In this document: piece by piece, positions 35,701 through 46,500 of the stretch
Layout: each line of letters opens with the position of its first letter
How positions within the stretch are numbered: position 1 is the first letter of the stretch
Source of the DNA: CAIRTM01 sp963723235
GTDB taxonomy: Bacteria; Desulfobacterota; WTBG01; CAIYCZ01; CAIRTM01
Reading direction: 5' to 3'
Assembly: GCA_963723235.1 (NCBI GenBank)
Contig: CAVRPV010000010.1
Location: 1-64,000, forward strand
DNA: 64,000 nt
The notes under the pieces: generated by a model
Told to the model about the DNA's origin: nothing
Database searches by the model: none
The model's input: only the letters and a program-made list of their open reading frames with translations
Program-made: the position numbers and the translations under genes

Positions 35701-36193
35701 AGGCCCAGTTCAGGCCGGTGTTAAACCATTGGGGCGAGTTCGGGGCAGCCATTTGACGGACCAGCATGCAGCGTATTTCATCATAATAGGCGCAGGCATC
35801 AACCTCTGAGTCGAAATAGCTGTTTTTGAATCCCCAGTATGTCCAGCAGCCGGCCATGCGGTCAAACACGGCGCGGGCGTCCGTCTCTGTGCCGAAGCGT
35901 TCCTGCGGCGGCAGTTCAGCCAGCCGGGCCACGTCGGGCACGCTGCGCTGAAGCCATGCAGGCACACCGGGCTCATCAACGCGCATGCGTACTGCCGGAA
36001 TGCCTGTGCGGCGGCAGTACTGAGACGCAAGAATTTCAGCGGCTGTCTGGCTCCAAAAATCCGGAACCATAACCCTCAGTGCCGGATGTTCGAGCCCGGC
36101 GTCTTTTGCACGTGCTGCGCATATGCGCTCTGCGAAAATAATGCCGTCATAGGGACCGGATTTTTTATGCGTAAGAAGGCGTTTGATTTTCAT
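32718..36193 (-). CDS. nrdJ: Adenosylcobalamin-dependent (class II) ribonucleoside reductase (two frameshifts)
   Basis: The start at 36193 has AGGAAACT. The N-terminal part includes MAAPNSPQWFNTGLNWAYG and ends in one frame near 35610; the main body of 863 residues follows (LFKYGSGTGTNFSAIRASGE, NPCSEYMFLDDTACNLASLN with catalytic region Cys, APTGTIGLVMDCDTTGIEPD). A second frame change near 33000 leads to the C-terminal tail with CPICQRF, GACMKCVSC and GMTTGC, the redox/zinc cysteines typical of NrdJ. The total is about 1158 residues. It makes deoxyribonucleotides without oxygen and needs coenzyme B12. It may be co-transcribed with the VOC gene. Confidence 0.92.
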
Positions 36194-36282
36194 AGTTTCC
36201 TGTATACCTTGTAATGAGTCCTGCCAGGGTTGCAGCAGTTTCGGTTTGTATTTGTTTCGACACGATGCAGGCAGAGCCGGGG

Positions 36283-37950
36283 CTACCTTTCAAGTCGAAA
36301 TCCGGTCAGCGTATTGGTCGCGCGACCGAAAAGTCCCTCAAACGCTACTGAAAGAATATAGAGCTCACGGCTGCCGTCATTGTCCATGTCAGCCAGGGCA
36401 TAATCGGTGATGTACTTGTTCAGTATCGGGCTGGTCCAGTTGGGGACCATGTCAAGGCCGTCCCATTTCAGGCACATCAGGGTACCTTCGTAAAAGTCTC
36501 CGAATGAACCGATCACACGTCCCGCTTTCCTTGTGTTTTTCGCGATCAGGATATCCATGCTTCCGTCACGGTCTATATCTTCACAGATAATGCGCAAGGG
36601 GATGGCTTCAGTGCTGTCGATATTTTCCCTGTCAACGTGGCGTTTAAACGTGCGGGGCGAGCCGCCCAGGTCCAGCGGGTCGCGCCAGCTGATACGATCG
36701 GCAGCGTTGTATATGGCCAGCTGGTGGGATTGGCTGAAAAGGGTTTTATAGAAGCCAAGGTACGGCGTGCGGCCGTCACCGGAAAGGTCGGCCTGGATGA
36801 ACGCGTAGATGCCCAGTCCCTCGGGCAGGCTTATTATTTCACGGGGGCTCAGCGTAGAGTCCTGCCAGACAAACTGCCGGATTTCACCCACAAAGGGGTT
36901 GCCGTTGTCGGCCTTCTGGCCCAGCAGCATTCGGCCGTTCCGGGGATGATCATACACCCTGAAAAACCATGGCAGGTTTTCTGCAAGGCGGCTGAAACCG
37001 GCGGCGCTTTTTTCAAGCACGAATGAGTTTGCAAAGCGGCCTTCATAGCAGCTGACGTAGAGTTCTTCAATGCCATTGCCGTTCAGGTCGGCAGCGCTGA
37101 TGTCAATAATATATTCAGAAACCCCGGTTTTGATTTCATACTTTTTTTCGAGAATCGTGCCGCGCAGGCTGTAACAGTAAATTGTGTCGGCGGTTGCGAG
37201 TACAAATTCACGTGTTCCGTCAGCGTCAATGTCGGCCGCAATGATTATCTGCATCGCGGGTGAGCGCATTACCCGGCTCATAAACGGTTCTGCTTCAAAC
37301 ACGGGCGCTTTCCTTATGGGTTTTCGGGGTTCCAGCGCAGGGGAGGGCATGTCGCTTTCTGTCAGCGTTTCTTCCTGTATGCGCGAGGGCCGGCTCAGCT
37401 CCGGGGCAGTCACGGCTGCGGGGGCCTGTGTCTGCAAATCGATCACGCTCAGGCTTGGTGGCTTGATTTCCTGATGGCTGCTGCGCAGAATAAACTTTTT
37501 TACCGTGTCGGCCATGATGCCTGTTTCCGGGATCAGTGAGTCGATCTCAGAGACCTGCATGCTGACCGGGGAAAAGTTTTTCTGATTTGTAACCTCGAAG
37601 ACCTGTGCATCCACGTTGATAATGCCGGTGTTTTTTGACAGTGTGCCCTCAAGGATGAAATCAGCGTTCAGCCTGCGGGCAAGCTCGATTGTGTGCTCCC
37701 GTGAGGAAGGGCTGTGAGACCCGAGTGATTTTTTCAGGGTTGGCATGTCAACGACGATGATTTTGCCCGGTATGCTGATGCGCGACAACAGCAGTGTAGG
37801 CATGCCCTCTGCGATGTTGTCAAGGTCTGCGCCGGCCTTTGCCTGAAAGGGCAGTATTATCAGCGTGGGCACATGCTGCGGGGTTGAAGCGCTGCACAGC
37901 AGAAAGGTAATGATCAGGATGGCAAAGGCAGTCAGGCGTTTTTTCAGCAT
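36283..37950 (-). CDS. Secreted FG-GAP/VCBS repeat protein with TolB-like N-terminal domain
   Basis: The ATG at 37950 (AAGGAATCCAACCC upstream) gives a signal peptide (MLKKRLTAFAILIITFLLCS). Residues 25-160 resemble the TolB-N/FlgO-type domain (PTLIILPFQAKAGADLDNIA, LLLSRISIPGKI, FILEGTLSKNTGIINVDAQV). After a Pro-rich linker, residues 245-555 contain FG-GAP/VCBS-like repeats with Ca-type loops: IIIAADIDADGTREFVLATA, DINGNGIEELYV-like, DLSGDGRTPYLGFYKTL, DIDRDGSMDILIAKN and DMDNDGSRELYILSV. It probably forms a beta-propeller in the periplasm or outer membrane. The partner is unknown. Confidence 0.8.
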   Translation of the reverse strand: MLKKRLTAFAILIITFLLCSASTPQHVPTLIILPFQAKAGADLDNIAEGMPTLLLSRISIPGKIIVVDMPTLKKSLGSHSPSSREHTIELARRLNADFILEGTLSKNTGIINVDAQVFEVTNQKNFSPVSMQVSEIDSLIPETGIMADTVKKFILRSSHQEIKPPSLSVIDLQTQAPAAVTAPELSRPSRIQEETLTESDMPSPALEPRKPIRKAPVFEAEPFMSRVMRSPAMQIIIAADIDADGTREFVLATADTIYCYSLRGTILEKKYEIKTGVSEYIIDISAADLNGNGIEELYVSCYEGRFANSFVLEKSAAGFSRLAENLPWFFRVYDHPRNGRMLLGQKADNGNPFVGEIRQFVWQDSTLSPREIISLPEGLGIYAFIQADLSGDGRTPYLGFYKTLFSQSHQLAIYNAADRISWRDPLDLGGSPRTFKRHVDRENIDSTEAIPLRIICEDIDRDGSMDILIAKNTRKAGRVIGSFGDFYEGTLMCLKWDGLDMVPNWTSPILNKYITDYALADMDNDGSRELYILSVAFEGLFGRATNTLTGFRLER

Positions 37951-38177
37951 TGGGTTGGATTCCTTGTGCGAACACCATGCATTGGCCGGCATGTATCAGC
38001 GCAAGCAAGTTTTGCATAAAATAACGCAGTATGTAAAGCAGATTTGCTGTTGCGGGAGTGTTGCGAAAAAACACGGCTGTGATACTATTTTGACAGTGAG
38101 TTTCAAGCAGTGTGCGCGGGCAGCAGCAGCGCAATGACCCTGTGATTATGCACCCGTTTTTGTTGGGACAGAAGACA

Positions 38178-38972
38178 ATGACCAGTTTGATCGCGCTTGA
38201 TTTTGACGGTACTTCAGCGGTGTATGAGCCTCGCCTGGCGATGCATCCCGGCCTCATGGACCTGCTCGGGGAATTGCGCGAGCGGGGCTGCGGATGGGTC
38301 ATCAATTCCGACCGCTGCATTGATACGCTGGTTGAAATCGCAGGGCTGCTGCCCGGACCATTGCAGCCCGAGGCTATTTTGAGCGCGCAGCGCTTTATCC
38401 ATACGCGTGCAGGCAGCGGGGCCTATGAGCCGCTGCGGCCGTGGAATGATATCCGCCAGGAGCTGCACCTCGCGCTGTGGCGGGATATCCAGCCCTGCTT
38501 TGAGGACTGGCAGCGCAAAATTGAAGCTGATTTCACTGTCTGCGAGCGCTTTGTCAACGACATGGTCTTCGCCTACCGTGTGCCTGACGATGAAAACCCG
38601 GCCCTGCGGGAGCTGATGCGCGCCTATATCCGGCCCTTTGCAGATGCGCAGCTGTCCGGCAATCATGAGTGGTCGTTTATTCTGCATGCCGATTTCTCAA
38701 AGGCAGGTCTGCTTGAGCACTATTGCGCTGTGCGCGGTATTGGTACTGAAAAAATTCTTGCCGTCGGCGATGGTTTTAATGATATAAGCATGCTGGATGC
38801 AAGCCTGACGCCGTACGCGGGCTGTCCGGCTGATTCCTGCCCGGAAGTACGGGCAGCTGTCAGGGCCGGCGGCGGCTATGTTGCCGGCAGCAACGGCCCG
38901 GAGGGGACCATTGAGGTGATTCGCTTTTACCACGGGCTGAATGACTCCGGAGTACAGTTGTTTGAGGTGTAG
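38178..38972 (+). CDS. HAD-superfamily hydrolase (Cof-like)
   Basis: The ATG at 38178 gives MTSLIALDFDGTSAVYEP with the nucleophile Asp motif DFDGT. Motif II is WVINSDRC (Thr/Ser) and motifs III/IV lie in KAGLLEHYCAVRGI and ILAVGDGFNDISMLDAS (GDxxND). A cap domain occupies about residues 85-185. The 264-residue length fits Cof-type sugar-phosphate phosphatases. Substrate unknown. It is one of few plus-strand genes, followed by an imperfect inverted repeat and the redoxin gene. Confidence 0.88.
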   Translation: MTSLIALDFDGTSAVYEPRLAMHPGLMDLLGELRERGCGWVINSDRCIDTLVEIAGLLPGPLQPEAILSAQRFIHTRAGSGAYEPLRPWNDIRQELHLALWRDIQPCFEDWQRKIEADFTVCERFVNDMVFAYRVPDDENPALRELMRAYIRPFADAQLSGNHEWSFILHADFSKAGLLEHYCAVRGIGTEKILAVGDGFNDISMLDASLTPYAGCPADSCPEVRAAVRAGGGYVAGSNGPEGTIEVIRFYHGLNDSGVQLFEV

Positions 38973-39035
38973 GGTGCGCTGTGCGCATCGCCGCTAATGT
39001 GGACATTAATGGTGCGCATGGCGCACCCTACAATT
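38968..39035. repeat. GGTGCGC/GCGCACC long inverted repeat
   Basis: TGTAGGGTGCGCTGTGCGCA and its imperfect complement TGCGCATGGCGCACCCTACA flank about 25 nt. The same GGTGCGC-type palindrome occurs singly at about 2294, 3588, 3874, 6718 and 10944. It may terminate the HAD transcript, though no T-run follows. Confidence 0.65.
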
Positions 39036-39060
39036 GAAGTATTGATGCACAGGAATTGCA

Positions 39061-40725
39061 ATGAACCACACTGACAAATTCCGGCAGTCATGGATGCTTC
39101 CGCACTATTATGTGCGCTGCGCCTGTGGCCTGCTGCTGGCGTCCGTACTGATGCTGCTGTGCCCGCTGCGCGCGGCTGCCCTTGATCCGGGAGACGCGGC
39201 TCGCGATTTTGCGCTGCCCGACGGCAGCGGCCGGATTGTAACCCTGAGTGAGATTCGTCAGGGGGCGTCCCTGACCGTTCTTGAAATGGTCAATATTTAT
39301 TGCGATACCTGCCGCTCAATGACTGCTGATCTGAATAAGCTGGCGGACACATACCGGCAGCGGGGTGTTCGTTTCGTGGCCGTGGCTCTTGCCAATAGCC
39401 CGCAGGAGGTCAGCGAGATGAACGCTTTGTGGAACATGACCTACCCGGTATTGGCCGATCCGGACAAAACCACAATGCATCTCTTCACTGCCGCGAAGGT
39501 TCCCCAGTTTTTTATCATTGATTCCGGCGGCATTATCCGGGTTCGTGAAAATTTCAGCCAGGCCAAAAAGCTGCAGAAAAAAATTGATGCATTGCTGGAG
39601 TCTGAACCCGCTGTTCCGGTTGCCGGGGATGAGGCCCCGGCGTTTAAACTTGACGATCAGTTCGGGGATGCCGTGGCGGTCGATTTTGCGCTGCGCCACC
39701 AAAACACCGTTCTGGGTTTTTTCGGGGTTGATGACGAGGCCAACCGGGCCTATGCAGGTGTGCTGTCCCGCCAGTACGAGCAGTTCCGCTCAATCGGCCT
39801 GCGCGTGTTTGCCGTTCTGCCGGGCTCGTTTGCGGGCAGCATTCGCGACTTTGTCAGCGAAAACGCGATAACCTTCCCGGTGCTGATCGACCGCGGCCGC
39901 GATGTGTACCGGCTGTACGGCGTATCATCAGTCCCGGAAATCGTCGTCATTAACGAGCGCGGGCGTATCATGCTGCGCGAGCATGAGCGCACGGCCCAGG
40001 ACCTGCAGGCCCTGTTCGCCACGGCAGCCCCGCGTGCTCAGGGCCTTGACAACGAGCAGGGCAGGGCCGACTTTCTCAAGAGCATGCTGCCCGGCGTTCA
40101 CCTGTTCAAACCCTTCAGCGCCGGACGTGAAACGCTGTACCTGGGCATGGATGCTGACGGCCGGATGCTGCTTGCGCGCTTCGTCTACAAGGACATCATG
40201 TGTGATGTGTGCACGGATGTCCATTATGCCTATACCATTGATGCAAAGGGCATTATACGGCATATTGCCCTGGTGCTTCCTTTTGAACTGTATGGCACGC
40301 CCATGGACGCGAGTCAGTTTATCAATCAGTTTATCGGCCGCAGTTTTGATGAAGAGCTTGTGCCCGGGAAGAACGTTGATATGATTACCGGCGCGACCAT
40401 GACCTCAACCGTCTTTATCGAGGGCCTCCGGGAAACCGCCGGGATAGTGCGGCCGCTGGTGCAGGACGAATCATTTTCCAAGCAGTTCAAGGCAGAGGCC
40501 TGCTATCTTGAGCAGGCCGAACTTGAATTGGCCCTGAACCGCTTGCGCGCGCAGGGGCGCACTGTTGAGAATCTGCGCCTTGAAGACTTGGCTCCGTTCC
40601 TACCGGGCGGCCGCATCCCGGTATGCCTTGAAGGCGGAACGTATTTCATTACCGAGTTTCAAACAATACCCCGGGTGGGCTGCACCCTGCACGGGCTTGA
40701 TCCCGTTTCAACCATTATTAACTGA
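39061..40725 (+). CDS. Membrane-anchored double thioredoxin-like protein with FMN-binding domain
   Basis: The 554-residue protein has a signal anchor (residues 20-45). A first TlpA/AhpC-like domain (about 48-180) has MVNIYCDTCRSMTADL, a CxxC redox pair. A second (about 185-320) keeps the fold (DEAPAFKLDDQFGDAVAVDF, VLGFFGVDDEANRAYAGVLS) but has no CxxC. From residue 355 follows an FMN_bind-like domain (LYLGMDADGRMLLARFVYKD, CDVC, ITGATMTSTVF) whose DMITGATMT matches the (D)xx(S/T)GAT motif to which ApbE attaches FMN through Thr. The product should be an extracytoplasmic flavoprotein-redoxin. It is followed 7 nt later by a solute-binding protein gene. Confidence 0.78.
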   Translation: MNHTDKFRQSWMLPHYYVRCACGLLLASVLMLLCPLRAAALDPGDAARDFALPDGSGRIVTLSEIRQGASLTVLEMVNIYCDTCRSMTADLNKLADTYRQRGVRFVAVALANSPQEVSEMNALWNMTYPVLADPDKTTMHLFTAAKVPQFFIIDSGGIIRVRENFSQAKKLQKKIDALLESEPAVPVAGDEAPAFKLDDQFGDAVAVDFALRHQNTVLGFFGVDDEANRAYAGVLSRQYEQFRSIGLRVFAVLPGSFAGSIRDFVSENAITFPVLIDRGRDVYRLYGVSSVPEIVVINERGRIMLREHERTAQDLQALFATAAPRAQGLDNEQGRADFLKSMLPGVHLFKPFSAGRETLYLGMDADGRMLLARFVYKDIMCDVCTDVHYAYTIDAKGIIRHIALVLPFELYGTPMDASQFINQFIGRSFDEELVPGKNVDMITGATMTSTVFIEGLRETAGIVRPLVQDESFSKQFKAEACYLEQAELELALNRLRAQGRTVENLRLEDLAPFLPGGRIPVCLEGGTYFITEFQTIPRVGCTLHGLDPVSTIIN

Positions 40726-40732
40726 GGTCAAC

Positions 40733-42328
40733 ATGGACAGGCTGGTACGGAAGTTTCTGATTATATGTGTGCTCTGCGCAGCCCTGACGGCCTCGCTGTG
40801 CGCTGCGTCGGCAGCTGACGGACCGGCGCGCAGGCAGCTGCATGTGAGCATTTATGACCAGGCTTTCGGCGTGTCAACCGAGGGAACGCCTGATCCGATG
40901 AAGACCTACCAGATGCAGTACTTCAACCTGCAGCATCAGGTGTTCGAAACGCTCGTGACCATCGACTATAACACCAATACGGTGCTGCCGATGCTGGCTG
41001 AAAAATGGGAGCGCACGGACCCTCTGACAACCCGCTTTTACCTGCGCCACGGAGTGCACTTTCACAATGATGAGCCGTTTAACGCGGCCGCAGTCCTCTT
41101 TACGCTTGATCTGATGCGAAACCCGCGCAGCCGTTTTGCAGGCCGGTTCCTGCTTGACACGATCGAAGCGGTCACGGTTGTGGACGATCATACGGTGGAC
41201 ATCAGGACCAGGATCCCTGACGGCATGCTGCTCAGGAAGCTTGCCGCAATCGGCTTTATGATCCCTCCCGTATACTACAACAGGGTCGGGGAATCGTACT
41301 TTTCGCGCTACCCGATGGGCACCGGCCCGTTCCGGTACTTCTACGTCGACGACGCACCCTCAGGGTATAAGAAATTCCACTTTGTCAAAAACGAGCAGTA
41401 CTGGCGCAGCCTTGATATGAATTTTGACGAGCTTGTCTACCATTGCATCGCGCCCGACAAACAGTGGCAGGCCCTGCGGGACGGCACGCTTGACATGGTT
41501 GTGAGCCTGCCTTTGCCGCCCGGCTCCATTGAGCGCTCTAAAAATACGGCTGTATTTTCAGAGTTGAGCATGCGCAACGCCGCCCTGCTGCTCAATGTCG
41601 ACTCGGGCGGACCGCTTGCCAGCCTGATGGTCAGGCAGGCATTGCAGCATGCTGTCAGCAGGCAGGAAATTATTAATGGCGGCCTGGACGGGAACGGCAT
41701 GCCCCTGTATTCTATCGCGCCGAGGGGAGCGCTGGGCCACTGCCCGGAAACGCCCAGGTACCGGGAGGACATAAAAAAAGCCCGGACACTCATGGCTGAG
41801 GCCGGTTATGAGAAGGGCATCGTTTTAAAAATGCTTGTCAGCGCATATGAGCCATCGATGACTGTAGCTGATATCCTGAAGAAACAGCTTGACCGTGCAG
41901 GCATCACGCTTGAGTTGGTCAAACTTTCCCGTGAGGAGTTGCTGCGCAAGGTTATTGAGCCCAGGCTTAAGGGCGAGCCCGTGTCTGAGGACTTTGACAT
42001 GGTGCTGATCAGCGGATGGCCCAGCCTGTTCGGAACCGGGATGCATTTTGCTTCCACATTTCTGCATTCCGGCGGCCTGTTCAATATCGGCACGTACCGG
42101 AAGCACGATTCGCCGATTGACGCGCTCTACAATGCGGCGGTTGCAGTCGATGACACGGACCGGCTGTGCGCCGAGCTGCAGAAACTTGATTCCTACCTGC
42201 TTGACCAGGCCCTTGTCGTGCCGCTGTATCAGATGAAAATGGTCTATGGCATGCGTAAAAACATCCGCTTTAATCCGGGCATGAATGATATGCCGTTGCG
42301 GTTCGACCAGTGCCGCATTATCGAGTAG
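40733..42328 (+). CDS. Family 5 extracellular solute-binding protein
   Basis: The ATG at 40733 (TGAGGTCAAC upstream) gives a signal peptide (LIICVLCAALTASLCAASA). The 531-residue product is an SBP_bac_5 (DppA/OppA-type) protein: LAEKWERTDPLTTRFYLRHG, VHFHNDEPFNAAAVLFTLDL (the family signature), YPMGTGPFRYFYVDD and LMAEAGYEKGIVLKMLVSAY. These bind peptides, heme, nickel or other ligands for ABC import. No permease or ATPase gene follows, and its tight linkage to the flavin-redoxin gene suggests a linked extracytoplasmic role rather than a full transporter. Confidence 0.88.
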   Translation: MDRLVRKFLIICVLCAALTASLCAASAADGPARRQLHVSIYDQAFGVSTEGTPDPMKTYQMQYFNLQHQVFETLVTIDYNTNTVLPMLAEKWERTDPLTTRFYLRHGVHFHNDEPFNAAAVLFTLDLMRNPRSRFAGRFLLDTIEAVTVVDDHTVDIRTRIPDGMLLRKLAAIGFMIPPVYYNRVGESYFSRYPMGTGPFRYFYVDDAPSGYKKFHFVKNEQYWRSLDMNFDELVYHCIAPDKQWQALRDGTLDMVVSLPLPPGSIERSKNTAVFSELSMRNAALLLNVDSGGPLASLMVRQALQHAVSRQEIINGGLDGNGMPLYSIAPRGALGHCPETPRYREDIKKARTLMAEAGYEKGIVLKMLVSAYEPSMTVADILKKQLDRAGITLELVKLSREELLRKVIEPRLKGEPVSEDFDMVLISGWPSLFGTGMHFASTFLHSGGLFNIGTYRKHDSPIDALYNAAVAVDDTDRLCAELQKLDSYLLDQALVVPLYQMKMVYGMRKNIRFNPGMNDMPLRFDQCRIIE

Positions 42329-42454
42329 CGCATTTTTACAAAATTTTATAGCCGTTTTTGATTCGTTTGTTATTTCGGTGACAATGTGGCTACAGGATTT
42401 TGTTATATGCTATAGTGGATTGCGACAATTCAAATTGGCAGATTGATTTTTAAT

Positions 42455-42503
42455 GGTAGGAGCGACCTCCGGTCGCGAATATCGCGGCTAAAGTTGCTCC
42501 TAC
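42455..42503. repeat. GTAGGAGC/GCTCCTAC palindromic repeat
   Basis: GTAGGAGCGACCTCCGGTCG, a short centre with CGCGGCTAAAG, and GTTGCTCCTAC form an imperfect palindrome between the SBP gene and mutM, resembling extragenic palindromes common in Gram-negative genomes. It could fold in both converging transcripts. Confidence 0.7.
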
Positions 42504-42594
42504 AAATCATTAACACACAAATTCAACTGTCATGCACCACTATCGCACCCCGTAGTATCAATTCAGCAGACTTTCGATTTCGTGTCCGCTTCGG

Positions 42595-43425
42595 TTACCG
42601 TTGGCAGAAACGGCAGATATGGGTGCTGCGCTGGCCCACGATAATGCGCTCAATGGGTTCATTGCAGCGGGGGCAGGGCAGGCCGGTTCTTCTGAATACA
42701 CGCAGCTGCGAGCGGTTGCCGCCCCTGCGGCCGGCGACCGAGTAAAAGTTGGCCTCCCCGGTTCCCAGCGTGGTGCCCATGTTGGCGAGCCCGCGCTTGA
42801 GCACGCGCGGGATAGCAATGAAGAGCCGTTTGCATTCCGCATGAGTAAGCGTGCAGGCCCTGCGGCAGGGGTGCAGGCCGGCTTCCCAGAGAGCTTCATC
42901 CACGTAGATATTGCCGAGCCCGGCGATAAAGCGCTGATCAAGCAGCAGCGGTTTCAGCATACGCGCCCGGCTTCCCAGCATGGATATGAACCCGGCCAGT
43001 TTGAAATCAGGTCCCAGCGGTTCCGGTCCCAGATCTCCCGTTATCTCTTCGGCGGTTGTGCACAGGTACAACCGGGCGAATTTGCGGGTATCGTGCAGGC
43101 GCAGTTCGCGGCTCTCAGAAAAAGCGATGCTGACATGTTCATGCTTGTCGCGGTTTTCGGAGGCATCAGCGAGGCGCAACCGGCCGGACATGCGCAGGTG
43201 CACCAGCAGCGCTCCGTTGTTTTCACCCAGATCAAAGATAATATATTTAGCGCGACGGCGGATGTTCTCTATACGGGAACCCTTGAGCCGACGCATAAAT
43301 TCCTGCGGGGACAAGCCTGCAATGCTGCGCGACCAGTCAACCTTCACGGAGATAATTCGTGCGTGCAGCAGGCCGGCTTCAATCAGGTCATTAACAATGG
43401 TTTGTACTTCGGGTAACTCAGGCAT
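42595..43425 (-). CDS. mutM: Formamidopyrimidine-DNA glycosylase
   Basis: The 276-residue product begins MPELPEVQTIVNDLI, with Pro1 and Glu2 as catalytic residues. It has GALLVHLRMSGRLRLAD, the H2TH region (DQRFIAGLGNIYVDEALWEA) and a C-terminal zinc finger (CPRCNEPIERIIVGQRSTHI, CRFC). It removes oxidised purines such as 8-oxoguanine and nicks the strand. The finger ends at the very C-terminus, as in normal MutM. Intact gene. Confidence 0.96.
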   Translation of the reverse strand: MPELPEVQTIVNDLIEAGLLHARIISVKVDWSRSIAGLSPQEFMRRLKGSRIENIRRRAKYIIFDLGENNGALLVHLRMSGRLRLADASENRDKHEHVSIAFSESRELRLHDTRKFARLYLCTTAEEITGDLGPEPLGPDFKLAGFISMLGSRARMLKPLLLDQRFIAGLGNIYVDEALWEAGLHPCRRACTLTHAECKRLFIAIPRVLKRGLANMGTTLGTGEANFYSVAGRRGGNRSQLRVFRRTGLPCPRCNEPIERIIVGQRSTHICRFCQR

Positions 43426-43558
43426 GGGGGGTATTCCGGTCAGCCTTGTATGGTGTCATATAAGCACAGCGCTTTCGATTTCCCGGGCAGGTTTGTATTT
43501 CTCAAGCCGGTGATGGGTGTCGTTTGAGAGCGCATCCGTTCCTGGCTCATGTGTTTGT

Positions 43559-46500
43559 TCAGTGCGGTTTTGTCGAGGCTGGACGGAGAACTGTGAGATT
43601 TGAATCGTGCTGATTATCCGGATTACTCAGCACTTTTTTGATTTTGTCAGAGAAGCTTTGAAGAGTAAACGGCTTCTCTATGAAATTAATGCCGTGTGCC
43701 AGAACGCCGTTCCGGCTGATGACTTCAGCAGAGTAGCCGGACATGAACAGGCATTGTGTTGAGGGATGGGAGGCGATGAATGTGTCGGCCAGTTCACGGC
43801 CGTTCATTTCGGGCATGACCACATCTGTTATCAGCAGATCGATATGGCCTTTGTATGATTGTGCCAGGCGGAGACATTCCTGCGGTGAGCCGGCAGAAAG
43901 TACTCTGTAGCCCATGCTTTCAAGCATTGTACGGAACATTTCCAGGTTCTCGGGCTCATCCTCCACCAGCAGGATAGTTTTAATATCCTCTGCCGGGGAC
44001 TCTGTCTTGCCGGCTGTTACCAGGGACAGGGGTTTTGCACTGATGTACTGCGGCAGGTAGACCGTCACGCAGGTGCCGATACCCGGTTCGCTTGCAATGT
44101 TGATGAAGCCCTTGTTCTGCTCTACGATGCCGTATACCGTTGCCATGCCCAGTCCCTTGCCCAGCTCTTTTCTGGTGAAGAACGGTTCGAAAATGTTGGC
44201 CAGCGTCTCACTGTCCATTCCCCGGCCGTCATCGCTGATTGTCAGCGTGATATATTCTCCCGGAACAAGGGAGGGCTGCTGAGTACATAGAAATTCGTTG
44301 ATAGAGGCTGAGCCGGTCGTGATGGTTATGGTGCCCCCATCGTTGACCGCGTCCTTGGCATTCAGACAAACTTCAGCCAGCACATGATTGATCTGCGAGG
44401 GGTCAATCTTAACCTGGTCAAGGTTGTCGCCCGGCTGCCAGACAAGGTTGATATGGTCGCCGATAAGCCGGCGCAGCATGGTAAGCATGCCCTCGATACT
44501 TTCATTCACGTCAAGCACTTCGGGCGCTATGGTCTGCTTGCCGGCAAAGGCCAGCAGCTCGCGGGTCAGCACTCCGGCGCGCTCGGCTGTCTTGCAGATC
44601 TGCGTGAAGGTTTTATGCAGGGGTTGCCCGGGTGCCAGACAGCGCAGGGCAAGATCCGCATGGCCTATAATCACGCTCAGCATGTTGTTAAAATCGTGGG
44701 CTATGCCACCGGCCAGCCGTCCGACGGACTCCATTTTCTGTGACTGCAGCAGTTGCAGCTGGAGTTTTTCCTGCGCCTGTTCGGCCTGTTTATATCGTGT
44801 TATGTCTGTCAGGATGCGCTGCATTCTTTCAGGCTCGCCGTTTTTGTCGGCAATAATTTTTGAACGCGACCGCACCCATGCGATGTCGCCGTTCGGCTTG
44901 ATTACCCTGAACTCATGTTCGGAAATGTCCTCCACCGTACGCTTCATGGTGGCGTCATACAGCAATTCCCGGTCGTCAGGATGAACGGATTCAAGCCACA
45001 GATGCCAGTTTTGCAAATGCGGTTCAATGTTGCTGCCGAAGAGCTTTGCGAATGAAGGACTCAGATAGGTGAATTTGCATTCTTTGACTGAGCCGGACAT
45101 GACGATATCGTCAATCGTGTCGAGAATGCTGGACTGTTCCTCTTTGCTTTTTAATAGTTGCAACTCCAAGTGTTTGCGCGCGCTTATGTCGGTTATGACC
45201 CGGTCGATTCTGTCGGGTTCGCCGTTCTCGTCGCGTATGATTTTTACCAGCGCATGCACCCAGACAATACTTCCGTCCGGCTTTATGATTCTGCATTCAC
45301 CTTCTGCAGAACCGTGTTCGGTCATCCGGGTTGTAATATCGTGGAGTATATCAAGATCGTCCGGGTGGACATGGTCTATTGCCGTAAATTTATTGCGTAT
45401 GCATTCCTCAAGCGTTCTGCCGTACACTTTTTCGGTTGAAGGGCTTACGTAGATGAAGCGGCTATTCTTGATTGAGTACGACGTTACGGAAGCGTCAATC
45501 GAATTCAGGAAGTTGCTGATGTTTTTTTCACTTTCACGCAATGCCTCTTCCGCGTGTTTGCGCTCGGTTACGTCGCGAATAATGCCGACCGTGTGTTGCC
45601 CGTCTTCAAGGTCTACTGCGGTCAGCGTAAGTTCAATTTCTATTGCACGGCCGTCTTTGCAGCGGACTTGAATCTGGTTGGTTTTGTGTTCGGCCAGTCC
45701 GGGCTCTTTTGTGTGTTTTTCTGGTGACATTTTGCTGTAACGTTTACCGTGCGGCAGCAGAAGCTCATGCAGATGTTTACCCATTACCTCCTGGGGAGTA
45801 TACCCGAGTATCAGCTCGGCGGCAGGATTCCAGAACGTGATGGCGCCCCGGGTGTCATGCATGATGATCGCGTCCTGCTCGGAGTTGGTCAGGGCCTTGA
45901 AGCGCTCCCGGCTCTCTTTGAGTTCGCCGGCAAGGTTTTTGTGAAGTTTTTCTATGCGCATGAGGGAGCGTTCTTTGCGGGTCTGGTCGCAGACTTGCAG
46001 CAGATACGACGGTTCGAAGGGCTTGCGTATGCAGGCGGCCGCGCCTTTGTTCATCCAGTCCAGTGAAAGCTCAGGCTGCGGATCAGCGGTCGTCATAATG
46101 CACACGCAGTCGGGTTGCGTGTCGCGGAAACGTTCCAGCAGCGCATCTCCGCTTCCGTCGGGCAGCTTATAATCGATAATCGTGACATCGTAGGCTGTCC
46201 GGGCAATCGCTTCATCGGCTTCCTGGGCTGTCAGGGCAGTGTCCACCGTAAAACCCTCGGAGGCAAATGCATTGCCGAGAAGTGCGGCCTGATGTTTGCT
46301 GGCCTCAACGATAAGCGCGCGTTGGGGAATGGGCATGCGCTGTCCCCGCAGGATCTCAAGAACCTGCTGGGTGAAGGCGTCATTGTCAACCGGAGATGCA
46401 AGGAAGGCATATACGCCCAGGGCAGTGGCAATACGTTTGGGCTCTTCGCCTGTAAACGTAGCGGATACCACGAGAATCGGCACCTGGTTGAAGACGGCAT

